Shown: piece after piece, positions 1-8,417 of the stretch
How positions within the stretch are numbered: the first letter of the stretch is position 1
How the letters are laid out: every line of letters starts with the position of its first letter
Source: an uncultured Bacteriovoracaceae bacterium
GTDB taxonomy: Bacteria; Bdellovibrionota; Bacteriovoracia; Bacteriovoracales; Bacteriovoracaceae
DNA: 64,000 bases
Assembly (NCBI GenBank): GCA_937952395.1
Contig: CALFYV010000090.1
Span: 434,001 to 498,000, forward strand
Direction of reading: 5' to 3'
Notes under the pieces: generated by a model
Seen by the model: only the letters and a program-made list of their open reading frames with translations
Databases searched by the model: none
Told to the model about the DNA's origin: nothing
Position numbers and translations under genes: made by a program

Positions 1-274
1 GAATATCGTCAATTATCAGCGGCATTGAACAAGACAAAGGATAATATTTTCCACAACTACAAATTAATCTTCGCCGTTCATAAAACACATCACATTTAGA
101 ACAATAAAAAGAATACTCATGGCTAATATTCTGCCTCCGTGAAATATGGCGACCTTGTTCATCATGGACGCCAATAATAACCTTTTGAGAAGTAGGATGA
201 ATTCGAAAAATGCGAACTTTAATATCATCGTCTATAAAGAAAGTTTCGCCTTTATTGAGAATAATTTCTTTCAT
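1..274 (-). CDS. CsrA-like domain with zinc ribbon, partial (runs off left edge)
   Basis: Translating the minus strand from the ATG at 274 gives 91 codons without a stop, continuing past the window edge. Residues about 8-44 (GETFFIDDDIKVRIF, then VIIGVHDEQGRHISRR) follow the strand pattern of CsrA/RsmA RNA-binding proteins, which start with a GE-x-I segment and end near an RR or RE pair. A cysteine cluster follows (CSKC, then CSCG), typical of a zinc ribbon. The start overlaps the stop of the preceding gene as ATGA, implying translational coupling. The CsrA relation is inferred from pattern only; the zinc ribbon is seen directly. Confidence 0.5.
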   Translation of the reverse strand, partial: MKEIILNKGETFFIDDDIKVRIFRIHPTSQKVIIGVHDEQGRHISRRQNISHEYSFYCSKCDVFYERRRLICSCGKYYPLSCSMPLIIDDI

Positions 275-708
275 TTCATTATTTCAAGAAGTTGTTTTGT
301 GTTAATTTTATCCCAATCTAGAGTAGACAAATAATTGTCTTCATGTATCATTAATTTGCCTTTAGCAATAACGTAGCGAGCTTTTTCGGCTACATATTGC
401 ACTCCTGGATTTTGTTCTTTTTCATTTGTTTTACACATTGCGCCAATTGTGCCCAAGTGTTCAACAAAGTTCCAAAAACTGTCTCTTTCGCCTAGAATGA
501 TAAATAACTCATCATCTTGAAGGTTGTTTTTAATGCGATGTAAATCTTTCTTGTTTAAATCGCCCCAACCGAGTTTTTCGCCGTATTTGTTATACCACCC
601 TCCATTATGGACAAGGCTGTCCCGTCTCGTTTGACCGCAAAAAAGATCAAATGGTCCTATTTTAGAATCAAATTCATGACCATATACGCCAGAAGTTAAA
701 CGAGTCAT
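271..708 (-). CDS. hypothetical protein
   Basis: A 145-residue soluble protein I do not recognise. It has no signal peptide or membrane segment. It begins two bases after the macro-domain gene and ends in an ATGA overlap with the CsrA-like gene, so it sits inside a coupled operon. The middle is rich in aspartate, glutamate and lysine, and an aromatic run occurs near FWNFVEHLG. No function is inferred. Confidence 0.7.
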   Translation of the reverse strand: MTRLTSGVYGHEFDSKIGPFDLFCGQTRRDSLVHNGGWYNKYGEKLGWGDLNKKDLHRIKNNLQDDELFIILGERDSFWNFVEHLGTIGAMCKTNEKEQNPGVQYVAEKARYVIAKGKLMIHEDNYLSTLDWDKINTKQLLEIMK

Positions 709-710
709 AA

Positions 711-1169
711 TTATTCCTCAAGTTTACAGACAGTTACTTTTAAATCTTTCCAAATTTCATTGATAAGCTCTTCAATGAAGTCCCAATTTCCACCTGCAAG
801 GGCAGAACCAAACATGGGCGCCCAAATTTCACTGAAATGGCCGTTTGCTACATCTTTTACTTCAGCCATACATTTTGCCAAAGCAGCATATCTGATGGGC
901 TTGGGATTCATGGAAATGATTTCATGTTGGGCGATCATATTTACAACCCAAATGGGATCATTTGCTACTTTAACAAATTGATTGGTTCCTAAGGTATGAC
1001 AAGGGGCTTCTTTATAAATTCGTCCTACTTCTGGCCACTTTTTAAGTAACGGAGCAGTAAAGCCACCACCAATGACTCCAATGTCATTGCAAACATGACA
1101 AATAAATTTAGCCCCTGTTTGTTCATAAGGGATTAAATCAAAAAGATTGCCAATTTTATATTCTAACAT
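711..1169 (-). CDS. macro domain protein (ADP-ribose-binding or hydrolase, TARG1-like)
   Basis: The 152-residue product is a single macro domain. Seen: an N-terminal strand LEYKIGNLFD, then ICHVCNDIGVIGGGF (the N-D and G-G-G ligand loop), LG-x-x-Q and VVNMIAQ core strands, a helix IRYAALAKCM, and the phosphate loop MFGSALAGGNWDFIEELI. Macro domains bind ADP-ribose and many remove it from proteins or nucleic acids; the short form resembles TARG1/OARD1. The ATG at 1169 lies inside the previous stop region and is preferred to an upstream codon at 1190. With the PARP at 59774 and glycohydrolase at 56660 it suggests an ADP-ribosylation system. Confidence 0.85.
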   Translation of the reverse strand: MLEYKIGNLFDLIPYEQTGAKFICHVCNDIGVIGGGFTAPLLKKWPEVGRIYKEAPCHTLGTNQFVKVANDPIWVVNMIAQHEIISMNPKPIRYAALAKCMAEVKDVANGHFSEIWAPMFGSALAGGNWDFIEELINEIWKDLKVTVCKLEE

Positions 1170-2134
1170 GGTGTGCCCTCTGGAGGCCAAGCGATAGTGT
1201 GGTTTTCATCCATCATTTCACAAAATTGTTCGGGAGTTAAATCATAATCATCCAATGATGTATCAACAAATGGATAACAATTTTGCCACAAATATGGAAC
1301 ATCTGCCAACGATTCGATTTTACTGATTTCTCCTACATCCCATATTTCAGCAAATGTATCAAATTCTGTTCCTCCGTGATCAAAATGATTTCCTTCTGAG
1401 CGCAGAGAGCCTTCGCCGCCCGGACAACTGGCAATAATATTGCTGTAGATCAATACAGAATCTTTTTCTGTTTGTAATTTATAAAGATAAACCCTCCCAT
1501 GCAGTTGATCGGCCTCGTATTCCCAATTGGTTTTGGAATCCAACATCAACTTCGTAAGCAAATTTGATAGTTGGTTGATTTTTTCAGATTTATTGGAAGC
1601 CGGCTCGTTGCCGGTTTCGGCAATCAGAACATCTAAATCATTAGATGAGAGTTTCTTTAAAACTGTAGTTGAGTCGGACTCAGGTTTTTCTTTCGCCATA
1701 CCTTTGGGCAAAATTCGTTTTTGAACATCGGCAATAAGCTTATCGGCATCAAAATTTCCAGCTTCATCAGCCTCTTCATTGTTGCCGAAAGCAGATTTTT
1801 CTTTTAGATTATATACATTTCCTTCTTTGGGCACATAGCCTCTGATTTCTTTGCCGTCCCAATATAGTATAAAGAAAACAGGGTGCTCCCAATCCCCGCC
1901 TGCTTGGGCGCCCCAAAAGGTCATACCATTTGGCAGAGTGTGAATGCCTACAAGTTTTTTTAATTCATCCTGAAAAGCCTCTTCTTCCTCCCAATTTTCA
2001 TAATCAAATTGAATTTTCTGAATATCTTTTACAGCTTTGGAATCACTATAAAGAAAATCGTGAAAATCCTCATATTTTTTATTGAATTTCTCACGAAGTT
2101 CTTCAGGAGTGATAGGTGCGAAGTAGCGTGGCAT
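1163..2134 (-). CDS. hypothetical acidic two-part protein
   Basis: A 323-residue protein without recognised catalytic motifs. The first ~110 residues contain a W-E-H-P region resembling SMI1/KNR4-like or general substrate-binding folds, but this is only an impression. A lysine- and serine-rich linker near residues 140-185 separates it from a C-terminal part rich in tryptophan, aspartate and proline. It ends with TAG, overlapped by the macro-domain start, so the two are translationally coupled. Confidence 0.7.
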   Translation of the reverse strand: MPRYFAPITPEELREKFNKKYEDFHDFLYSDSKAVKDIQKIQFDYENWEEEEAFQDELKKLVGIHTLPNGMTFWGAQAGGDWEHPVFFILYWDGKEIRGYVPKEGNVYNLKEKSAFGNNEEADEAGNFDADKLIADVQKRILPKGMAKEKPESDSTTVLKKLSSNDLDVLIAETGNEPASNKSEKINQLSNLLTKLMLDSKTNWEYEADQLHGRVYLYKLQTEKDSVLIYSNIIASCPGGEGSLRSEGNHFDHGGTEFDTFAEIWDVGEISKIESLADVPYLWQNCYPFVDTSLDDYDLTPEQFCEMMDENHTIAWPPEGTPC

Positions 2135-2136
2135 TT

Positions 2137-2688
2137 TTATTCCTTAGGCATGGCTTCGACAAGTTCACTTAACACTTCTTGAAACTTTTGTGTTTTTTCA
2201 CCAAGATATTTGGCAAGCAATCGCCTCAGCAAAGGCAATTCTTTTGCTCTGGCAAACCTGTTTTCTTCTTCTTTAAGAGCGGCTATCCATTGATCAAATT
2301 TAAGATCAAATTCTGCGTCGGAAAGAGTCGTGTCTTCCAATTCATATGGAACTCTTAACTTATATTCTCTCTGATGATTACAGTCTTCAAATGTGTTGGT
2401 TAAAACCATTGAAAAATGAATAGCAAAACTTTTAGAATCAAGACAAATAGGGAATGCATCCATAAAATGGATACAATCAATTTCATCTAAATGGCAGTTT
2501 ATGTAATCAGTGGGATCGCCAATGGGATCGCCAATCACTGTGTATTCAAACGTGCCCAAAATAGGCAGAGCAACTTCTGCATTGAAAACAGTCCATCGCC
2601 TAAATTTCTTCCAAAAACGACTTTCAACAAGAAAGTGTTTTTTTAGTTGTTTTTGACGTTCATTTAAAAAGAGAGAAAAATTATTCAT
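2137..2688 (-). CDS. hypothetical protein
   Basis: A 183-residue protein of unknown role. The ATG at 2688 is chosen because it overlaps the upstream TGA as ATGA and has an AAGGA element just before it; an in-frame codon at 2703 has no such support. The C-terminal half is helical and charged (SDAEFDLKFDQWIAALKEEE). It lies in a run of five tightly spaced minus-strand genes starting at 3424. Confidence 0.7.
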   Translation of the reverse strand: MNNFSLFLNERQKQLKKHFLVESRFWKKFRRWTVFNAEVALPILGTFEYTVIGDPIGDPTDYINCHLDEIDCIHFMDAFPICLDSKSFAIHFSMVLTNTFEDCNHQREYKLRVPYELEDTTLSDAEFDLKFDQWIAALKEEENRFARAKELPLLRRLLAKYLGEKTQKFQEVLSELVEAMPKE

Positions 2689-2999
2689 TGTAATTCCTTC
2701 CAACCATATGATTCATATTCTTTAATTATCTGTTCAAAGCAATTCTGACGATATTCATCTTTTGCCCATTCGTTAACCGACCAGTCCTCTTCTAAATGTA
2801 TCATTATGCTCGTTGGTTTTGCTAGGTTATAAATAATATCTTTTATTTTAATGGTGCGATTTCCCATTTGAACAGACTCTCCAATGCGAGGCATCACCGG
2901 AGATGTGGTTTGAACATCTAACGTATAAGCCACCGGCATAATGCTAGAGGGCCTTCTAATGAACATTAAAAATGTCAAACGATATTTGGGTTGATCCAT
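2685..2999 (-). CDS. hypothetical protein
   Basis: A 104-residue, mostly beta-type sequence with a basic N-terminus, possibly a small barrel (VQMGNRTIKIKDIIY). Its start shares a base with the stop of the gene upstream and its stop overlaps the gene downstream, so it is part of the operon read from the promoter at 3447-3475. No family recognised. Confidence 0.65.
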   Translation of the reverse strand: MDQPKYRLTFLMFIRRPSSIMPVAYTLDVQTTSPVMPRIGESVQMGNRTIKIKDIIYNLAKPTSIMIHLEEDWSVNEWAKDEYRQNCFEQIIKEYESYGWKELQ

Positions 3000-3424
3000 T
3001 ATTGCTCCAAACCTATAAGGTCAACCTTTGTCCAGTTTTCGCTAGGACGACGGTAATAGATTTCATATTGACCCTTTAGTTTTAACACGACTTTCCAAAT
3101 ATAATCGATATCATCGTGTAGTTTTAGTGAAGGCTGGAATTGTGGAACATCAAAAGAATGTAAAGCGGGTTGAGTGGGGGCTTCATAATCTCCCGTTGAG
3201 AGCAAAATCATTACAGCCGCAACTCGTTCTGAATCCCACCAATAAGGATGCCCGGCTTTTTCTAGGTATTTGTAAGTTGCTTTCAAGAATTTATGAAGCT
3301 TTTTATCCATAAATCCAGGATAGCCATCGGAATGATGATATAAAAGGGCTCCCAAATATTCTTGTTCACCGCCGCCGAGAACGTTAAACGTGTCGTGAAT
3401 CTCAATATTGCAGCGAGTAGACAT
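2999..3424 (-). CDS. conserved phage protein with HSDGYP motif
   Basis: A 141-residue protein that begins MSTRCNIEI and carries YHHSDGYPGFM, a signature I associate with a widespread phage and plasmid family of unknown function that starts MSTRCNI. It is the first gene after a near-consensus sigma70 promoter and has an AAGGAG ribosome site before its ATG. Probably expressed early. Confidence 0.75.
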   Translation of the reverse strand: MSTRCNIEIHDTFNVLGGGEQEYLGALLYHHSDGYPGFMDKKLHKFLKATYKYLEKAGHPYWWDSERVAAVMILLSTGDYEAPTQPALHSFDVPQFQPSLKLHDDIDYIWKVVLKLKGQYEIYYRRPSENWTKVDLIGLEQ

Positions 3425-3446
3425 ATGAGATTTCTCCTTTCAGGAC

Positions 3447-3475
3447 ATTATACCCCGATTTGAGGACAATGTAAA
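3447..3475 (-). promoter_or_regulatory. sigma70-type promoter
   Basis: On the minus strand a TTTACA box (3475-3470), 17-nt spacer and TATAAT box (3452-3447) match the host vegetative promoter consensus. It faces the gene starting at 3424 and shares this intergenic space with the divergent gene at 3502. Confidence 0.85.
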
Positions 3476-3490
3476 TTGGTCTTTGCCATG

Positions 3491-3497
3491 CTAAATA
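3491..3497 (+). promoter_or_regulatory. T4-like late promoter box
   Basis: CTAAATA, a variant of the T4 late box TATAAATA, lies four bases before the ATG at 3502. Transcription would begin at or next to the start codon, which would explain the absence of a ribosome-binding site: the mRNA may be leaderless. Confidence 0.5.
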
Positions 3498-3501
3498 CAG
3501 C

Positions 3502-5625
3502 ATGGATATAAGATTTGGATCGTGGCTAGAGGAAAAAGAAGCCGATTCGGCCATGCAAGAAATTCGTTCTCTCCTGAACGAGATTTTAGATCAATATGGA
3601 AAACCCATTCCTATTAAGGACAATGATCCGCAATCCCTTCTTCGTCAAAGATTTGAAACAGAAAAAGAAGGGCAAGTCTGTTTAACTAAATATCAAGGTT
3701 ATCAACAGCACAACCCAATGATTCAAGCCTTTGCGGCTCAAAATCCTGAAAATTTTGCCCAATCTCTTTTGTTTGCTCCATTAACAGCTAATACCAGTTT
3801 TAAAAGATTCAACGAATGGTTTCCAGTTTTAATGCAGTTTTTAAGAACCAAGGAAACAGTAACTCGTGAGGAAGTTGCAAATTTTATAAGCGGTATGTCA
3901 GGACAACGAGTTGGTCATCCACGAGGTGGTCAGTTTTCTTCTGTTATTGATCGTGGCGCAGGAATTAAAAGTAAATTAATTTCTCATGTATGGAACAATC
4001 GACATGATTTGTTTGAAGAATGTAATAAATTAGCAGAAGAAGGCAAATTCAAAGAATTGCTTTTTAAATTTGCCATGCTCCCCGGAGTCCAACCAGTTAA
4101 AGCTGGTTTTATTGTTCAATTATTATACGGTCAAATAGGATGTTTGGATACTCACAACATCAAAATGTATACCGCTTTATCTGATTTAATGAGCAAGGCC
4201 CCCGACTTAGACAAAGAAAGTCGTGAGAAGTGGCGAGACATGGGCAGCCGACTCAAACAAAGTGAGAAGAAATGGAGTCGAGTTGAGGGTAAAGGAACAC
4301 CCAAGGGCGAAGCTAAAATGGAAAAAGCCATCTTTGCTTATGAAGAACTATTAAACTTTATGAACAAAGAATTGGGTATTACTCCAAGAGTATTATGGGA
4401 TGTTTGGGTCAATTATGTTGCACAAAGATATGAGAAAGATGATGAAAACCAGTATTCCAGAGATCAAGGCATATCACATGCACCAGACGATTCACAATTA
4501 TTGAAAGTATTCGGTGGACAGGATCGAACTTGGAAACGAATGGGCAGGTCGGCCAATGTAATTAATCCCCACTCATCATCTGGAGCGGTTAGTAGAGTTC
4601 ATTTAATGGCGGCAATTACTCCTGAAGAATTGTTGCAACAAATTCAACAATACGGAAACGACAAATATCATGTTGTCAATTCTGCTATTAGAAGTGATAA
4701 AGACGGTCGCCCTGCTTTGCAAACATTATCAGATCGCATTTTAGACAGACAAGAATTACAAGCTATTCTTGATGCTGGCGGGAGAGTTAATGCTGCTATA
4801 GCAAATGCAGCAGCTAAAAATGATAAAACTCTTGCTCATTTAGAAGATAATGCTAGAAAGGCTTTATATTCTGTTTTGGTGCGAAAGTATGCAATGCATC
4901 CAAAAGAAGCCAATGAATTGTTGAATATTTATACGGTTACATTAAACAAACTATATAAAAAACATCGTGATGCTATTGTGAGCACTTTACGAGCCCAGGC
5001 TACAAAAGATGCTAAAAAAGCTGGAACTTATATTGGCAGTGATGAGGAAATGGGATACGGCGTTGACACCTATGATCCCAATCTTCCTTTTAAGCCAAAA
5101 CATCCAAGCAATAAAACAGATCGTTGGGCCAAAAGCCTAGAGCCACATTTGCCCCATCTACAGGCTGCCGTTGGGACTCGAAAAGAATATGAAAAAGTAG
5201 AAAAGCGAGTTAGCGAACAAGTTGCCAAGAAAAAAGAAGAATTAAAAGAAATTAAAAAAGCAATTACAGCAACCAAAAAAATAAGAACCAAAGCTGAAGA
5301 TGCTCATAAAAAACTCGATGATCTTTATAATAGTTTAATCATAAACAAAGCAAACAAAGAAAAAAGAGCCCAGATTAGAGCTAAATTAAGCGAGGCTAAT
5401 TCGAAGCGAAGAGAGGCTGCCAAAGAGCATGAGAAAGCTGAGCGTGCGGCTGAACGTATTGAGAACCGTATTAAAGAATTACAAGAAGAATTAGAAACAT
5501 CTCGCAATAACTTTAAAGACGCTTTGACAAAGGCTCAGAAAAAAGCCCAAAGTGAAATTGATAAATCAACATCTCGCCACAGACGAGTTCTTCATGGATT
5601 AGAAGATGAATATGAAGAATCTTAA
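3502..5625 (+). CDS. large probable virion-associated protein, HhH-like region and C-terminal coiled coil
   Basis: A 707-residue protein, one of only three plus-strand genes. Residues ~192-222 contain LPGVQPVKAGFIVQLLYG and GCLDTHN, a helix-hairpin-helix pattern like that of DNA glycosylases. Residues ~560-700 are a long lysine/glutamate coiled coil. The start MDIRFGSWLEE resembles short N-termini common in T4-like phage structural proteins. No Shine-Dalgarno site is seen; a CTAAATA box is adjacent. Its 3' end overlaps the convergent gene at 5622 by four bases. A role in the virion or in DNA binding is inferred from these features only. Confidence 0.7.
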   Translation: MDIRFGSWLEEKEADSAMQEIRSLLNEILDQYGKPIPIKDNDPQSLLRQRFETEKEGQVCLTKYQGYQQHNPMIQAFAAQNPENFAQSLLFAPLTANTSFKRFNEWFPVLMQFLRTKETVTREEVANFISGMSGQRVGHPRGGQFSSVIDRGAGIKSKLISHVWNNRHDLFEECNKLAEEGKFKELLFKFAMLPGVQPVKAGFIVQLLYGQIGCLDTHNIKMYTALSDLMSKAPDLDKESREKWRDMGSRLKQSEKKWSRVEGKGTPKGEAKMEKAIFAYEELLNFMNKELGITPRVLWDVWVNYVAQRYEKDDENQYSRDQGISHAPDDSQLLKVFGGQDRTWKRMGRSANVINPHSSSGAVSRVHLMAAITPEELLQQIQQYGNDKYHVVNSAIRSDKDGRPALQTLSDRILDRQELQAILDAGGRVNAAIANAAAKNDKTLAHLEDNARKALYSVLVRKYAMHPKEANELLNIYTVTLNKLYKKHRDAIVSTLRAQATKDAKKAGTYIGSDEEMGYGVDTYDPNLPFKPKHPSNKTDRWAKSLEPHLPHLQAAVGTRKEYEKVEKRVSEQVAKKKEELKEIKKAITATKKIRTKAEDAHKKLDDLYNSLIINKANKEKRAQIRAKLSEANSKRREAAKEHEKAERAAERIENRIKELQEELETSRNNFKDALTKAQKKAQSEIDKSTSRHRRVLHGLEDEYEES

Positions 5626-5879
5626 CGGGTTTTAGTTAAATCTAAAAGAGACTCAGCAGTCGAGACGAATTTATCAGTTTTATCTAATGTGTCAATTATT
5701 TTTTTAATTCTTTTGTTAGAGTCTTCAAAGAAACAACAAAATTCATAAAAAACTACTTGTTCCCGATTAAGGCAAATGAGTTCTCCGTTCACCCATTTGC
5801 CAATATCATAATCATATTGCCATCCTCTGGATTTTACAAATTGTTCTATTTCTTTGTTGTCTATGTCGATGCTTTTCAT
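5622..5879 (-). CDS. hypothetical protein
   Basis: An 85-residue acidic/aromatic protein, last gene of a minus-strand run. Its stop overlaps the convergent plus-strand gene by four bases and its start overlaps the stop of the gene at 5876. No family recognised. Confidence 0.6.
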   Translation of the reverse strand: MKSIDIDNKEIEQFVKSRGWQYDYDIGKWVNGELICLNREQVVFYEFCCFFEDSNKRIKKIIDTLDKTDKFVSTAESLLDLTKTR

Positions 5880-6139
5880 ACTTCAAATTCGAATGGTGTC
5901 ATTACCATGCTTTCGTCATAGATTTTAATTTTATCTATTACGAATTGTGGCAACAAATAATTTTTAACTGAATTTTCACCGATAACCCGAATTTTATCGC
6001 TGCTGATCAAAATTTCTTGAGTTTTAAAAGCTCGACATGCAGCAAAATATACAGGACAACATTCTGCTAAATTTGAAACAGAATTTAATCTTTGATCATT
6101 AGCAACAACGATATCGGCTTGTTTGACTTGAATAAGCAT
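5876..6139 (-). CDS. hypothetical protein
   Basis: An 87-residue protein with an N-terminal beta pattern (MLIQVKQADIVV) and paired cysteines (CC, C). It overlaps its neighbours on both sides, supporting a coupled operon. Function unknown. Confidence 0.6.
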   Translation of the reverse strand: MLIQVKQADIVVANDQRLNSVSNLAECCPVYFAACRAFKTQEILISSDKIRVIGENSVKNYLLPQFVIDKIKIYDESMVMTPFEFEV

Positions 6140-6549
6140 TAGTAATCTAGTTCTGCCTCGACATCTTTGGGAACCAATTTGGCTTCAAGAACATTGGGAA
6201 ACCATGACAGCCATTCCGCACGGCTACCAGCAGTGTCAAAAACATACCATTTACCTTCTAGCAAATTAGCATGGATCGTAGCGCTGTTCCATTTACCATG
6301 AAGAAAGTCATCACGATTTTCCAACGTCTCAATGAAATCACTACCATTTCTTTGAACGTCGATGCGATAAACCGTATAGCTTCCATTTTCGCCAACTTGG
6401 TTTACCTCATATTTTCTGACGACCTGGGCTTTGAAGGCATCTCTGTGAAACGTAGTTGAACAGCCTCCGACTACGGCTAGAGAGAAAATTGAAATAATTG
6501 CCAAAAAAACAATTGTTTCTATAGTGGTAATACGTCCGTATTTAGGCAT
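6139..6549 (-). CDS. membrane-anchored lipoprotein-like protein
   Basis: The 136-residue product has a hydrophobic segment at about residues 12-30 followed by VVGGC, a lipobox-like site, suggesting export and lipid anchoring. The outer part is beta-rich and ends with SATIHANLLEGKWYVF, a pattern seen in small phage membrane proteins. The ATG at 6549 overlaps the preceding TAA (ATGCCTAA) and is chosen over an upstream codon. Function unknown. Confidence 0.65.
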   Translation of the reverse strand: MPKYGRITTIETIVFLAIISIFSLAVVGGCSTTFHRDAFKAQVVRKYEVNQVGENGSYTVYRIDVQRNGSDFIETLENRDDFLHGKWNSATIHANLLEGKWYVFDTAGSRAEWLSWFPNVLEAKLVPKDVEAELDY

Positions 6550-6949
6550 CTTCGTCCTCGTCCTTTTGCTTAAAACGATCCACATTTAGTTGGCACGCCA
6601 GCGACCACAAATAAGGAGGCACAGTTTTTCCGCCACCGCTGGCGAAAATTGCCTTAGCAACCAAAGTGCTAGCTGACTTATTCAACAACAAAGTGCCACA
6701 ATTACGGAAATAAGTGTAATTATACGATGGCACTTCATCGTTGCTATCATCGAATTCCACTTCACTTCCGGCGCCAACTAAATCCTTGGCAATTGCGTCA
6801 AGCACCCTATCTTTTTCTTCGCTTCTCAAGAGAGCACTGGCCAGGGCATCGGCCATTGGATCGTTCAAAATAACGCTGCCAGTTCCATAGAAGAACCTAT
6901 AGTCAAAGCAAGCGGGGATGTTTGTGTTCTTTACAGGAGCATTGTTCAT
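6542..6949 (-). CDS. hypothetical protein
   Basis: A 135-residue protein without recognised motifs. It has two related segments, GTGSVILNDPMADALASALL near residue 22 and GTLLLNKSASTLVAKAIF near residue 85, so it may be an internal duplication. An acidic tail (KQKDEDEDA) ends the protein. The downstream lipoprotein gene starts within its stop region. Confidence 0.65.
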   Translation of the reverse strand: MNNAPVKNTNIPACFDYRFFYGTGSVILNDPMADALASALLRSEEKDRVLDAIAKDLVGAGSEVEFDDSNDEVPSYNYTYFRNCGTLLLNKSASTLVAKAIFASGGGKTVPPYLWSLACQLNVDRFKQKDEDEDA

Positions 6950-6992
6950 AACTTTTTACCTCGGGTCTCGAATTGTGTGACAACGTGTCACT

Positions 6993-7298
6993 TTAACCAT
7001 AAATTTTTAACAACAGTTGCTTTACAGCCTCATACCAATCAAGTTCTGAAACATATTGTCCGGTTTTGTCAACGTAATATTGTCTGCTTGTAATAAATTC
7101 TAATTCTCCCAATTCACTGCTCATAATTCTTTGTTGGCCATTTTGAACAAAGAAAAGAGTGATATCATTGTCATTGGTGTTAACCGACACCACCACGGCA
7201 ATTTTATTCAACATATTTGGTTGGCAAGAAGCACCAATCACACGAACTATATCACCATAATGAGGCACGAATATGAAGTTGTGGGGTATTGGAGACAT
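6993..7298 (-). CDS. small barrel-like protein, paralogue A
   Basis: The 101-residue product is a clear paralogue of the next gene upstream (7303-7617): both share MxPIP, IVRVIGA, ML-x-K/T-IA-V, FFVQ(N/D)G and LG-x-LEFIT. The second methionine, at 7298, is preferred as the start because it aligns with the start of the paralogue. The pattern suggests a small beta barrel. Function unknown. Confidence 0.7.
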   Translation of the reverse strand: MSPIPHNFIFVPHYGDIVRVIGASCQPNMLNKIAVVVSVNTNDNDITLFFVQNGQQRIMSSELGELEFITSRQYYVDKTGQYVSELDWYEAVKQLLLKIYG

Positions 7299-7302
7299 TT
7301 TG

Positions 7303-7617
7303 CTACAACGCATTGCTTTTAAAAGACAATTTCAACAAAACTTCTTTCACCATTTTTCGCCAAGTGTTTCTAGTTGGATATATGTCTTTTTCAATGGCAA
7401 AGAGACTTCTATTTGTAATAAACTCAAGTCCTCCTAGAGGGCCACTTATAATCATTTCTTTACCATCTTGGACAAAAAAAATAATAGCGTCATTGCTGTT
7501 GGCCCATTCCACTAAGGCAATTGTATGCAACATGCTTGGATGGCAAGCACCAATTACACGAACTACATCATCTTCTATTGGTAAGAAGTTGTTATGGGGA
7601 TTGGGTATTGGGGGCAT
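7303..7617 (-). CDS. small barrel-like protein, paralogue B
   Basis: The 104-residue tandem copy of the 6993 gene. The two read VVRVIGACHPSMLHTIALV versus IVRVIGASCQPNMLNKIAVV, so they arose by local duplication. It starts immediately after the stop of the zinc-finger gene at 7617. No function inferred. Confidence 0.7.
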   Translation of the reverse strand: MPPIPNPHNNFLPIEDDVVRVIGACHPSMLHTIALVEWANSNDAIIFFVQDGKEMIISGPLGGLEFITNRSLFAIEKDIYPTRNTWRKMVKEVLLKLSFKSNAL

Positions 7618-8063
7618 TAATTAATTTTACGGGTTACTCGACAGTTGGGATAACCACTGCAACCAAGGAATTTTCCATTTTTACTTGTGCGAACGACCAT
7701 TGGCATGCCACATTTGTCGCACTTGTGTTCTGGCATGTAACTAAGCCAATCCTCAATTCTTTTAGCAAGATTAATTCGCCAATTTTGGACACGATGGACT
7801 CGTTTGCTTCCGCCTAATTTTACAATTTCTCCACTAGGTTTTCTCATAAACAGTGCGACACGAATTGCGTCAGCGCCTGCTTCTCTTGAATGTTTGCCTA
7901 CAACACCTGTATATACCCTGAGAGATAATTGCAAATCATCTTGTCTGACTCGCTTGCCATAGACTCTTTCTATAGTGCCAGGAATGCTAATTTCAGAAAA
8001 CCCCTTGCTAGTGAGGAATTCATGCATTTCATCAGCGGTAATGTCAGTATATGTAGCAGGCAT
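7617..8063 (-). CDS. topoisomerase-type C4 zinc finger protein
   Basis: A 148-residue protein. The C-terminus, CDKCGMPMVVRTSKNGKFLGC followed by SGYPNC, matches the four-cysteine zinc finger of bacterial topoisomerase I C-termini, which binds DNA. The N-terminal 110 residues look like a separate mixed alpha/beta domain. A DNA-binding accessory role is inferred; no catalytic motif is visible. Confidence 0.75.
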   Translation of the reverse strand: MPATYTDITADEMHEFLTSKGFSEISIPGTIERVYGKRVRQDDLQLSLRVYTGVVGKHSREAGADAIRVALFMRKPSGEIVKLGGSKRVHRVQNWRINLAKRIEDWLSYMPEHKCDKCGMPMVVRTSKNGKFLGCSGYPNCRVTRKIN

Positions 8064-8084
8064 AATAATTCTGTTAAGTTTGTG

Positions 8085-8409
8085 TTAATTCACCAACCTA
8101 TTATTCCTCAATTTATGACAGTTGTAAAGCTGTTGTTTGATTTTTCTTTCTTCGGCTGATTTAAGCCAATCTCTGACGAATTTACCACTAAAAGCAAAAT
8201 CCTCCCCTCGTTCAAGACGAGCGACAAACTCAACTTTAAAATCCTGATAAAATGCACAAGCAATTACTGGGTCGCCGGTTTCGTAGAAAAGAACAGCCAG
8301 AGCCAACTGTGCTAGACCCGATCCAGTATAACCGACTTCAAATCCATCTGGCGAGTGTTCTAGTAATGCCATATGCAGTACCATCAGCAATACGAAGTTC
8401 ATATTTCAT
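8085..8409 (-). CDS. DUF6166-like protein with probable N-terminal frameshift
   Basis: The main frame (from 8402) contains HSPDGFEVGYTGSGLAQLA and FYQDFKVEFV, characteristic of the DUF6166 family. Its apparent N-terminus is odd and hydrophobic. A second frame starting at the ATG 8409 reads MKYELRIADGTAYGIT, a more natural beginning for this family. Joining the two needs a one-base shift around 8365-8372. Either the gene carries an indel or the read does. Function of the family is unknown. Confidence 0.55.
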
Positions 8410-8417
8410 AAATAAAC

